A stretch of DNA of 64,000 nt from Paenibacillus plantiphilus (GTDB taxonomy: Bacteria; Bacillota; Bacilli; Paenibacillales; Paenibacillaceae): NCBI RefSeq assembly GCF_927798095.1, contig NZ_CAKMMF010000003.1:222612-286611 (forward strand). Direction: 5' to 3'. Position numbers and translations under genes: made by a program. Position 1 is the stretch's first letter, and each line of letters starts with the position of its first letter. Under the pieces are notes generated by a model. That model ran no database searches, was not told the DNA's origin, and saw only the letters and a list, made by a program, of their open reading frames with translations. Below are positions 26,453-33,963 of this stretch, piece by piece.

Positions 26453-28543
26453 TTACACTTGCAGCGAAGCAGGCAATGAGATCCAAATAACTGTGCCCTC
26501 TGCGGGGACGCTTTCCGCTTCAATCTTTCCCTTGTGCGCTTCGACAATTTCTTTGGCGATTGCCAGTCCAAGCCCACTGCCCCCGTCTGCTGAATTGCGC
26601 GACATTTCTTTCTTATAGAACCGATCGAAAATATGCGGCAAATGTTCGGCTTCGATTCCGCTGCCCGTATCTCTCACCCGCACGATTACACGACTGGATT
26701 CAAGCTCGTACGAATAGGTCAGTTTAATTTTGCCGCCCTCCCCCGTATGCTTGATAGCATTATAAATAATATTCGCAATGACCTGATCCATTCGGAACAA
26801 GTCCATCCGCAGCATTACGCCCGCTACATCCACCTGCTGCTTTCCTGAGGGGTCCTGTTCATACTCACTTTCGAATCGCAAGCCTTTAGCGCGCACATCC
26901 ATCTCGAATTGCTCGCGATGCCGCTCCATCCAATCCTTCAATTGGACATGGATATAATCAAACATTAATTGCCCAGCCTCCAGCTTCGACAGCTCGAACA
27001 GGTCGCGGATAAGCCGATTGACTCCGCCTACTTTACCGAGCATCATACGGACATATTTATTGCGCTGCTCATCGGTTGTCACCATTCCGTCCTTCATCGC
27101 CTCCAAATAACCTTGCAACAGCGTCATTGGCGTTCCCAGATCATGCGAGATGTTCGTCATTAATTGTCTTCGTGAATTTTCCATCTTCGCCAGCTCACTG
27201 TTGGCCCGCTCCAACGTCTCATTCGCCCCTCGAAGCGCTTCCGTACGTTCTTCTATTCGATCCTCCAGATGAGTGTTCAGTTCACGGAGCTCATGAGATA
27301 CCTGCTCAACACGGTGCAGCGCGCTGGAGAAGCGCGATGAAATAATAAACGACTGCATCAGAATGAAGAAAAATAATCCAAGCGGCACAAGCTGCTGATT
27401 GTTGAATTTGCTCCATTCATTATAGAATAGCATGTCGTTCAGCACGGCCAATACAAACACCGTAAGTCCTGCCAGTACGTAAGGAGCTCCCTCCCGTTTG
27501 CGCACAACTGCAAGAATGAGTACAACAAGCAGATAGATGCCGACAAGCATGACAAACAACTGATAAGCGATCAGCATTTTGGAGTACACAATGGCAGGAA
27601 AGGCCAGCACATACAGTGACAGCAGACTGCCCACCCCTATTACAAGCCGCTTCAAGATCTTAGGCATGTCATACGGGAACAATCTGTACACATACAAATA
27701 TCCGGTAACCGCGCTGAAAGCAAACGATATGTATTCGATCTTAAGTCCGGCCTCCCACGAAATGAATGGAAAGGACTGCAGCAAATACCCTTCGCCTGTA
27801 ACCCCGATCCGGGTCGCAACGAGCAGACATAGCAGGCCAAAATAAAGGGTGAACTGCTCCCGCCGCCGGAACGCATACAAGCCGATATGATAAATCCCGA
27901 TGATGAACAGGCTGCCGAGAATAATCATATCCTGAGCCGATGAGCGCAGCTGTGAACCAACAATATCACTGCTGTCCCCCAGCTTGATATCGAGCCAAAT
28001 ACCGCCTTTGCGGTGCTGGAAATTGGATACTTGCACAACGATTTCCAAGCGATCGGTTCTTCCATCGAACGAGACAATTCGCGGGAACTGCTCGGCGCTC
28101 GCTGTCTCTGAACTCGTACCGACTAAACCGACAGTTGCTAATGGATTGCCGTTAATCCAAAGCTTATACGAGCTTGATATATTGGGCATGCGTAGCGCCA
28201 ATACATTTGCTGTCGGTTCGATCCACACCGTAAGCCGATAGGTAGCATAGCCTTGTCCGCTCTTCACGCCGAAGCTCTCCGGATAGCTGTTCCATGATCC
28301 TGGGACATTCGCATAACGGATATTCTGCTCCCTGAATGCCTCATTGGCATTGAGCAGCTCCTGACCATAGAAGGCCCATTCTCCGGTCAAATTAATCGCC
28401 CCGTCTTGTTGAAAAGACCAGTTGCTAAGGTCCAGCTCCCCCTTGACAGCTTTCGGCTTCACCTGGGTGGAAGACACTGTGCAGCTGCTGCATAAAGCGA
28501 TCATAAACATAACGATGCACATGGTTGAAATGAGATGACGAAT
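26453..28543 (-). CDS. 7TM-DISM sensor histidine kinase with a probable ATT start codon
   Basis: About 696 residues. An N-terminal hydrophobic leader ends in CSSC, an extracytoplasmic beta-sandwich (NLTGEWAFYGQELL, LRMPNISSSYKLWINGNPL) resembles 7TMR-DISM extracellular domains, and seven membrane helices follow (about residues 195-400). A coiled coil, HisKA with the phospho-His in NISHDLGTPMTLLQGYLEA, and an HATPase with NIIYNAIKHT, DTGSGIE and GGSGLGLAIAKE complete it. The first in-frame ATG (28522) is 29 nt from the perfect AGGAGGT. An in-frame ATT at 28543 is 8 nt from it and adds a basic n-region (RHLIST), giving a better signal peptide, so ATT is proposed. It is divergent from the OmpR-type regulator at 28671, its likely partner. 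Confidence 0.88.
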   Translation of the reverse strand: MRHLISTMCIVMFMIALCSSCTVSSTQVKPKAVKGELDLSNWSFQQDGAINLTGEWAFYGQELLNANEAFREQNIRYANVPGSWNSYPESFGVKSGQGYATYRLTVWIEPTANVLALRMPNISSSYKLWINGNPLATVGLVGTSSETASAEQFPRIVSFDGRTDRLEIVVQVSNFQHRKGGIWLDIKLGDSSDIVGSQLRSSAQDMIILGSLFIIGIYHIGLYAFRRREQFTLYFGLLCLLVATRIGVTGEGYLLQSFPFISWEAGLKIEYISFAFSAVTGYLYVYRLFPYDMPKILKRLVIGVGSLLSLYVLAFPAIVYSKMLIAYQLFVMLVGIYLLVVLILAVVRKREGAPYVLAGLTVFVLAVLNDMLFYNEWSKFNNQQLVPLGLFFFILMQSFIISSRFSSALHRVEQVSHELRELNTHLEDRIEERTEALRGANETLERANSELAKMENSRRQLMTNISHDLGTPMTLLQGYLEAMKDGMVTTDEQRNKYVRMMLGKVGGVNRLIRDLFELSKLEAGQLMFDYIHVQLKDWMERHREQFEMDVRAKGLRFESEYEQDPSGKQQVDVAGVMLRMDLFRMDQVIANIIYNAIKHTGEGGKIKLTYSYELESSRVIVRVRDTGSGIEAEHLPHIFDRFYKKEMSRNSADGGSGLGLAIAKEIVEAHKGKIEAESVPAEGTVIWISLPASLQV

Positions 28544-28572
28544 TGCGATTACCTCCTATAAAAAAACGTCGA

Positions 28573-28602
28573 TTGCCCATCCCTCCCTCTATTCGATATA
28601 AT
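28573..28602 (+). promoter_or_regulatory. Sigma-A promoter of the response regulator operon
   Basis: TTGCCC at 28573-28578, 18 bp spacer, TATAAT at 28597-28602, placing the start near 28609 and a ~60-nt leader. Confidence 0.7.
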
Positions 28603-28670
28603 AGTCGGGGAAGACTGCAGAATATGCCGAAGCAATGAAGCGAAACTTCAGTGCAATAGGGGGGCTAGAG

Positions 28671-29399
28671 ATGACTACAAATAAAATATTGGTCGTAGAT
28701 GATGAACCAGACATAACCGAATTGATCACACTCTATCTGGAGCGTGATGGCTTCGACGTTCATTCCACGGATAACGGCGAAGATGCGATCCTGCTTGCTG
28801 AGGAGCTCAAGCCAGACTTGATTATACTGGACATACAGCTTAAAAATCTTGACGGGATCGAAGTATGCAAAAAAATACGAACGGACTCCGGGGTCCCAAT
28901 CCTGTTCATTAGCTGCATGAATGATGATACCGACATTATACACGGTCTGACAGTCGGCGGCGATGATTATATGACCAAGCCGTTCAGTCCGAGCCAGCTC
29001 GTTGCCCGCGTCAAGGCGCATCTGCGCAGGCAAGCCGTAATCGATCAAAGCAAAACCGTGATCGTAGTGGAGGAAGTGCTTACCTTTGACGGCCTCGTCA
29101 TCGACATTCCAGCACGGACTGTGCTTGTACGGGAGAATGAGATTTCCTTGTCCACCAAGGAATTCGAGCTGCTTGTACAGCTTGCCCTAGCTCCTAACCG
29201 GGCATTTCCACTGGATGATTTGTATACCCTCGTATGGGGCCATGACAGCATGGGCGATACGAGGACGCTGATGGTTCATATCAGCAACCTGCGCAAAAAA
29301 ATCGAGATCGATCCGACGAATCCGCTCTACATCACAACGGTTCGCGGTGTCGGCTATAAATTCAGCCTCAAGGAAGGAAATACTCATGTACATCGCTAA
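28671..29399 (+). CDS. OmpR/PhoB-family response regulator
   Basis: 242 residues; start at ATG 28671 with GGGGGG about 7 nt upstream, rather than an upstream in-frame ATG. The receiver has D10/D11, phospho-acceptor Asp54 (LIILDIQL) and a Lys in DYMTKPF. The C-terminal winged helix has LSTKEFELLVQLALAPNRAF and RTLMVHISNLRKKIE with VRGVGYKF. It likely receives phosphate from the divergent 7TM-DISM kinase. It overlaps the following methyltransferase by 14 bp. Confidence 0.94.
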   Translation: MTTNKILVVDDEPDITELITLYLERDGFDVHSTDNGEDAILLAEELKPDLIILDIQLKNLDGIEVCKKIRTDSGVPILFISCMNDDTDIIHGLTVGGDDYMTKPFSPSQLVARVKAHLRRQAVIDQSKTVIVVEEVLTFDGLVIDIPARTVLVRENEISLSTKEFELLVQLALAPNRAFPLDDLYTLVWGHDSMGDTRTLMVHISNLRKKIEIDPTNPLYITTVRGVGYKFSLKEGNTHVHR

Positions 29400-30252
29400 T
29401 CAATGGAAAGACTATGAATTGCTGGATACAGGCAACGGAGAGAAGCTGGAGCGTTGGGGCTCATACATATTAAGAAGACCTGACCCGCAAGTCATCTGGC
29501 CGATATCGAATGAAACCGGACATTGGACAACCGCCGACGGTCACTATCACAGGAGCTCCTCAGGCGGTGGCGACTGGCAGTTCCGCACGAAAATGCCGGA
29601 GCGCTGGACGGTCTCCTACGGCGAGTTAAAGTTTCATATCAAGCCTACAAGCTTTAAACATACCGGACTATTCCCCGAGCAGGCAGTGAACTGGAGCTGG
29701 ATGATGGACAAAATCCGCAGCGCCGGACGGCCGATTCGGGTTTTGAATTTATTCGCCTATACAGGCGGAGCTACAATCGCAGCAGCAGCAGCAGGGGCCG
29801 AAGTTTGCCATGTCGATGCCGCCAAGGGAATGGTGCAATGGGCGAAGGAGAACGCGCAGCTGTCCGGACTAGAGAATCGCCCTATACGGTACATAACCGA
29901 TGATGTATTCAAGTTCGTACAGCGTGAGCAGCGACGCGGACGTCAATATGACGCCATTATTATGGACCCTCCCTCCTACGGTCGCGGCCCTAACGGAGAG
30001 ATGTGGAAGCTGGAGCAGGACTTATATCCCTTCCTTGCCTTCTGCTCCACGATTCTGTCACCTGACCCGCTGTTCATGCTTATCAACTCCTACACAACAG
30101 GGTTGTCTCCCTCTGTCTTGCACAATCTGCTGCATATGACAGTCGGGCAAAAGCATGGCGGCGAGATACACTGCGGGGAGATCGGACTCCCCATTACAGC
30201 ATCCGGCTTGACATTGCCTTGCGGCATATTGGGTCGCTGGGAGGCTAAGTAG
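29386..30252 (+). CDS. Class I SAM-dependent methyltransferase, RlmI/RlmK-like
   Basis: 288 residues. The ATG at 29386 lies inside the end of the regulator gene, with AAGGAAGG upstream. The SAM-binding motif I is VLNLFAYTGGATIAAAAAGA, the acidic residue follows in CHVDAAKG, and the catalytic-type motif is IIMDPPSYGRG, as in 23S rRNA m5C methyltransferases of the RlmI/RlmK group. There is no PUA domain. The N-terminal ~100 residues (WKDYELLDTGNGEKLERWG) are typical of a common Firmicute branch. The substrate is probably rRNA, supported by the adjacent pseudouridine synthase, but not proven. Confidence 0.88.
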   Translation: MYIANQWKDYELLDTGNGEKLERWGSYILRRPDPQVIWPISNETGHWTTADGHYHRSSSGGGDWQFRTKMPERWTVSYGELKFHIKPTSFKHTGLFPEQAVNWSWMMDKIRSAGRPIRVLNLFAYTGGATIAAAAAGAEVCHVDAAKGMVQWAKENAQLSGLENRPIRYITDDVFKFVQREQRRGRQYDAIIMDPPSYGRGPNGEMWKLEQDLYPFLAFCSTILSPDPLFMLINSYTTGLSPSVLHNLLHMTVGQKHGGEIHCGEIGLPITASGLTLPCGILGRWEAK

Positions 30253-30253
30253 A

Positions 30254-31006
30254 ATGGCCAATGATGAGCGCTCGACAACCAACATGAAGCTGAATATCCT
30301 GTATGAGGACAATCATCTGCTCGCGGTCGTCAAGCCTCCGGGCATATTGTCACAAGCTGATGATACGCTAGAGCCTGATATGGTCACACTGCTGAAGGCG
30401 GACATTAAAGAGCGCTACTCCAAACCCGGCAATGTATTCGTAGGGCTTGTCCATCGTCTGGACAGGCCTGTCGGGGGGGCGATGCTGTTCGCCAAAACCT
30501 CCAAGGCTGCCTCGCGGCTCTCGGAATCAGTCCGCAGCCGCTCATTTGACAAAAGATATCTGGCTATCGTCCACGGCTCTCCAGCGCAGGCACAAGGCCG
30601 TTTGCGGCACTATCTGCGCAAGGATGCTGCTCGCAATATCGTTACCGTACATCATAAGCCCGTTGAGGGCGCCAAAGAAGCTTTGCTGCACTATGCAGTC
30701 GCAGCTGTCCAAGGACAATACTCACTCGTTGCAGTCGAGCTGCTGACAGGACGCCCCCATCAGATTCGAGCACAGATGGCGGCTATCGGCTGCCCGCTGC
30801 TATATGACCGCAAATACGGCGCTCCTCCTATAGAGGGACAGCTTGACATCGCCTTATGGTCTGCTTCAATCGGAGTTGCGCATCCCGTATCGAAGGATTG
30901 GTTGACCATTCAATCCGCACCTCCATCTGCATCGCCATGGTCACGCTTCAGCGATGAAGACTATGCCCTTGCATTGCAAATTTTACCGTCAGGTAGTACA
31001 GAATGA
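30254..31006 (+). CDS. RluA-family pseudouridine synthase
   Basis: 250 residues that isomerise uridine in RNA. Key motifs are NHLLAVVKPPGI, the catalytic Asp in GLVHRLDRPVGG, and LLTGRPHQIRAQ with GCPLLYDRKYG. No S4 domain. The ATG is 1 nt after the methyltransferase stop, with GGGAGG 9 nt upstream, and its stop overlaps the next start as ATGA. With the methyltransferase it forms an RNA-modification pair. Site specificity is unknown. Confidence 0.92.
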   Translation: MANDERSTTNMKLNILYEDNHLLAVVKPPGILSQADDTLEPDMVTLLKADIKERYSKPGNVFVGLVHRLDRPVGGAMLFAKTSKAASRLSESVRSRSFDKRYLAIVHGSPAQAQGRLRHYLRKDAARNIVTVHHKPVEGAKEALLHYAVAAVQGQYSLVAVELLTGRPHQIRAQMAAIGCPLLYDRKYGAPPIEGQLDIALWSASIGVAHPVSKDWLTIQSAPPSASPWSRFSDEDYALALQILPSGSTE

Positions 31007-32310
31007 TGCGAGCGATGCGATTGCTAGTCGCAGCATTACTAATAACCGTATTATTGACGGGGTGTGTAGACGCACAGTCCCGGACATCTGAGAAACCTTC
31101 CGACAAACCGGATATCGCAGCCGACCAACTCAGTCAAGAGCATGGGACAGAAGCGGAACCCGGATCAGAGTCTGTTTCAGACAAGCAGCCTATTGATCTC
31201 GGATCAAAGCCTGAACCTGACAAGAAGCCTGGGAAGACTGGCTCCTCTGATGCGCTTTGGGTAGCTGTTGGCGATATAATGATGCACATGCCTCAGCTCC
31301 CGGCTTATTATAACAAGACCACCAAGCGATATAACTTTAATCCGTTCTTTGAAAAAGTAAAGCCAATATTGGAGCAAGGGGATTGGTCGCTGGCAAATCT
31401 CGAAACCCCTATCTCCACCAAAGATTTGGGCTACTCAGGCTACCCCCGCTTCAATGCCCCAAGCGAGCTGGCTGAAGCGCTTAAATACGCCGGGTTCAAC
31501 GTCGTAACGAATGCGAATAACCATTCCCTGGATCGTGGAGCGGAAGGCATCAAGCGAACACTTCAGCATTTGGAGAAGCAAGGATTCACGACTAAAGGGA
31601 CCGCCCGTTCCAAAGCCGAAGCAGACAAGCTGACTATCGTTGAGCGTCAAGGCATCAAGATGGGACTGCTTGCATATACCTATGGCACGAATGGCATTGC
31701 ACTGCCCAAAGGCAAGCCCTATTCTGTCGCGTTAATCGATGAAAAGGCAATCATACGAGATATTAAACGGCTCCGTGAAGCAGGGGCGGACTTTATTACA
31801 GTTGCACTTCATTTTGGCGTCGAATATCAATTGACTCCCAATGATACACAGAAGAAGCTCGCCCGCAAGCTGATCGCAGCAGGTGCAGATATTATCGCAG
31901 GCGCTCATACACATGTCGTTCAGCCTTATGAAACGGTAGAGGTAACCGAAGCTGACGGCTCCGTCAGACGCGGACTTATTATCTATTCCATGGGCAATTT
32001 CATTTCCAATCAGCGGGGAGATACGAAGGACTGCGGAGTTATCTTCAAGGTCCATATTCATAAGGACCATGCGGCCAATCATACAACAATTGGCGATATC
32101 GAAGCGGTCCCAACATGGGTTCACCGAGTAAAGAAGAACAAGGCCAACCACTATCAAATTCTCCCGATGGAGCAGTCGCTTGAGAAGGGTCATACGAAAG
32201 GATTAACAGCTGCCGATTACAAGGAAATCAAACGCAATCTATCCATTCTGACCAAACGGCTCCAAAGTATGGCTATCAAGCCTGTTGCCATGAACGCAAC
32301 AGAATCCTAA
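31003..32310 (+). CDS. CapA-family lipoprotein (PGA_cap metallophosphatase-like)
   Basis: 435 residues. Lipoprotein signal VAALLITVLLTGC (Cys about 21) is followed by a ~60-residue Ser/Asp/Lys/Pro linker and a calcineurin-like PGA_cap domain: VAVGDIMMHMPQ, WSLANLETPIS, NVVTNANNHSLDRG, ALHFGVEYQLTP, GAHTHVVQPYE, YSMGNFISNQ. CapA proteins take part in poly-gamma-glutamate capsule anchoring; relatives are found widely in non-capsulated Firmicutes. No capBCE genes are nearby, so the capsule role is doubtful. Translationally coupled to the pseudouridine synthase by an ATGA overlap, last gene before a strong terminator. Confidence 0.9.
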   Translation: MMRAMRLLVAALLITVLLTGCVDAQSRTSEKPSDKPDIAADQLSQEHGTEAEPGSESVSDKQPIDLGSKPEPDKKPGKTGSSDALWVAVGDIMMHMPQLPAYYNKTTKRYNFNPFFEKVKPILEQGDWSLANLETPISTKDLGYSGYPRFNAPSELAEALKYAGFNVVTNANNHSLDRGAEGIKRTLQHLEKQGFTTKGTARSKAEADKLTIVERQGIKMGLLAYTYGTNGIALPKGKPYSVALIDEKAIIRDIKRLREAGADFITVALHFGVEYQLTPNDTQKKLARKLIAAGADIIAGAHTHVVQPYETVEVTEADGSVRRGLIIYSMGNFISNQRGDTKDCGVIFKVHIHKDHAANHTTIGDIEAVPTWVHRVKKNKANHYQILPMEQSLEKGHTKGLTAADYKEIKRNLSILTKRLQSMAIKPVAMNATES

Positions 32311-32317
32311 TGGGATT

Positions 32318-32361
32318 AAAGGGCTGTGTCAACGTAGTTCGCTACTTTGACACAGCCCTTT
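32318..32361. terminator. Strong hairpin terminator with UUCG loop
   Basis: AAAGGGCTGTGTCAA pairs with TTGACACAGCCCTTT (15 bp); inside, GTAG-TTCG-CTAC continues the stem with a UUCG tetraloop. It lies 7 nt after the CapA-like stop. Confidence 0.85.
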
Positions 32362-32390
32362 CGCAATTAAATCTGCATTTGTTCGCACAA

Positions 32391-32930
32391 AGCGCTACAG
32401 CTCGGGAACGTGGAGCAAGGCGTGCTGTAACGTGAAGAAAATCAAGGAACGCTGAAACCTTCTCTTCTTGCAGATGGCAAGACCTCGCAGATTGCTCTTC
32501 AGCCATCTCCATAAGGCGGAAAAACCGCTTTACAGCTCGGAAACTTGGAGCGAAGAACGCTGTAACGCTGAAAAACCCTCTTACAGAGGGCAAGACCTCG
32601 CAGATTGCTCTTCAGCCATCTCCATAAGGCGGAAAAACCGCTTTACAGCTCGGAAACTTGGAGCGAGGAACGCTGTAACGCTGAAAAACCTTCTTTCAGA
32701 TGGCAAGACCTCGCAGATTGCTCTTCAACCATCTCCATAAGGCGGAAAAACCGCTTTACAGCTCGGAAACTTGGAGCGAGAACCGCTGTAACACTGAAAA
32801 ACCTTCTTACAGATGGCAAGACCTCGCAGATTGCTCTTCAACCATCTCCATAAGGCGGAAAAACCGCTTTACAGCTCGGAAACTTGGAGCGAGGACCGCT
32901 GTAACACTGAAAAACCTTCTTACAGATGTG
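32391..32930. repeat. 113-bp tandem repeat array 1
   Basis: Four units with exact 113-bp spacing: GGCGGAAAAACCGCTTTACA begins at 32515, 32628, 32741 and 32854, preceded by a degenerate partial unit from 32391. Units differ at only a few positions. Each contains TTACAGC and GCTGTAA as inverted arms about 22 bp apart. A period of 113 is not a multiple of three, so the overlapping open frames are not genes. A related array at 53481-53942 reads in the opposite orientation. Confidence 0.93.
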
Positions 32931-33040
32931 AAATCGTCCTAGCCCTTCTTTCGACTATTGCCGCAAGGAGAAATATTCTGGGAACGGAGCTGTCCGCAAA
33001 GCTCCAATATTCAATGAGTCGGAGTCGGTCCCAAATGATA

Positions 33041-33093
33041 TGAAAAGATGCCTCCAAAACCACTATATTAGTGGGTCTGTAAGCATCTTTTCA
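33041..33093. terminator. Large hairpin, possible terminator of marR
   Basis: TGAAAAGATGC (33041-33051) pairs with GCATCTTTTCA (33083-33093), and inside ACCACTA pairs with TAGTGGG imperfectly. T-runs occur within the stem ends on both strands. It is 100 bp beyond the MarR stop codon, so assignment is tentative. Confidence 0.5.
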
Positions 33094-33191
33094 TCATATA
33101 TAGGGGGGCTTAGTGGAGACTCTGATATCATTAAACGACTTTCTAGACAGCCCCTTATACGGGGACAAATAAGCGATCCAGCGAGCTGCAA

Positions 33192-33602
33192 CTATGAATT
33201 AGCAACCTTGCCCAGCAAATATACGAGCAGCTGTTGATTATGGACAGAGATACGATCGAGCGCTTCGCCTATATACGCATCACGAATTTCCATACCGCGA
33301 ATAGCTTCCGTGTTCCCTTTCTCCGTGACCGTCACCCATACGATTCTGCGATCATTATCATCACGATTGCGGGACACTAGACCTCCCCGCTCCATGCGAT
33401 CAAGCAGTGTTGTTATCGCTGCAGGCGTCGTTGACAAGAACACCAGTAAATCAGATGGCTTCATTGGCTGATGCACCAGCAGAAGCTCCAGTACATTCAA
33501 CTGCCCCTCCGTAAGTCCCGGTGCCAATGAATCCTCCAAATGCATCTTCCAGTCCTTCGTTAGCTTGGACCATAATCGGCCAAATTCCACCGCTACCATC
33601 AC
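33192..33602 (-). CDS. MarR-family transcriptional regulator
   Basis: 136 residues from GTG 33602 (GGGGAG 8 nt upstream); ATG 33599 is the alternative. Winged-helix features: LTEGQLNVLELLLVHQPMKP, LVFLSTTPAAITTLLDRMER and the wing DDNDRRIVWVTVTEKG. Such regulators usually repress neighbouring transport or resistance genes, but no clear target is adjacent: a 55-residue gene lies divergently upstream. Single-gene transcript. Confidence 0.92.
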   Translation of the reverse strand: MMVAVEFGRLWSKLTKDWKMHLEDSLAPGLTEGQLNVLELLLVHQPMKPSDLLVFLSTTPAAITTLLDRMERGGLVSRNRDDNDRRIVWVTVTEKGNTEAIRGMEIRDAYIGEALDRISVHNQQLLVYLLGKVANS

Positions 33603-33638
33603 GACATCCGCTCCCCGTCAACTTATCACTTTCTTTCC

Positions 33639-33644
33639 ATTATA
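33639..33644 (-). promoter_or_regulatory. -10 element of the marR promoter
   Basis: Minus-strand TATAAT about 37 bp before the GTG; the hexamer 17 bp upstream, TTTAAT, is a weak -35. Confidence 0.5.
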
Positions 33645-33792
33645 CCACTCTGCAATGTCGAATTAAAGGTTAATACAGTTAATATTATGCGCCATTAAAT
33701 GATACAAAATCGAACCCTTTGACATCGTTAGACATAAACTGCTCCTATAGGCGGCAGCACATGACGAAAAAGAAGACGGGAGAGTGAATGCT

Positions 33793-33960
33793 ATGGATAC
33801 TAACAGGATGGAGCTCGTTCAGAAGCTTGTTGATGCCGGCGTACTAAAAGACCCACAGCGGCTGAACCGTCTGGATGAGTCGGTTCCACTGTGGGTCGTG
33901 CTTGAAATGATGGTGAACATGCTGGAGCGGATTGACCCGCCCCATCAGCCTTTCGATTAA
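33793..33960 (+). CDS. 55-residue hypothetical protein
   Basis: ATG 33793 with GGGAGAG about 9 nt upstream; stop at 33958-33960. The product starts MDTNRMELVQKLVDAG and ends IDPPHQPFD. It has two predicted amphipathic helices (ELVQKLVDAGVL and VLEMMVNMLERI) separated by a polar loop. It converges on parC with a 3-bp gap. Real codon use, a good ribosome site and tight packing support it. Function unknown. Confidence 0.6.
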   Translation: MDTNRMELVQKLVDAGVLKDPQRLNRLDESVPLWVVLEMMVNMLERIDPPHQPFD

Positions 33961-33963
33961 CGA

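Larger units (their letters stand above)
32311..33191. other. 881-bp gene-free region holding a terminator, repeat array and hairpin
   Basis: Holds the CapA terminator, the 113-bp array and the hairpin at 33041-33093. Nothing else was recognised in 32931-33040 or 33094-33191. Confidence 0.6.

Noticed and set aside
31003-32310. Capsule locus based on the CapA-like protein
   Set aside because: No capB, capC or capE genes are nearby, and single CapA-like lipoproteins are common without a capsule.
32391-32930. CRISPR array
   Set aside because: The whole 113-bp unit is conserved with no variable spacers, and no cas gene is present.
32468-33043. Chain of overlapping frames encoding repeated RRLLF-HLHKAEK text
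   Set aside because: They arise from a 113-bp tandem repeat that shifts frame each unit, so no single protein is maintained.
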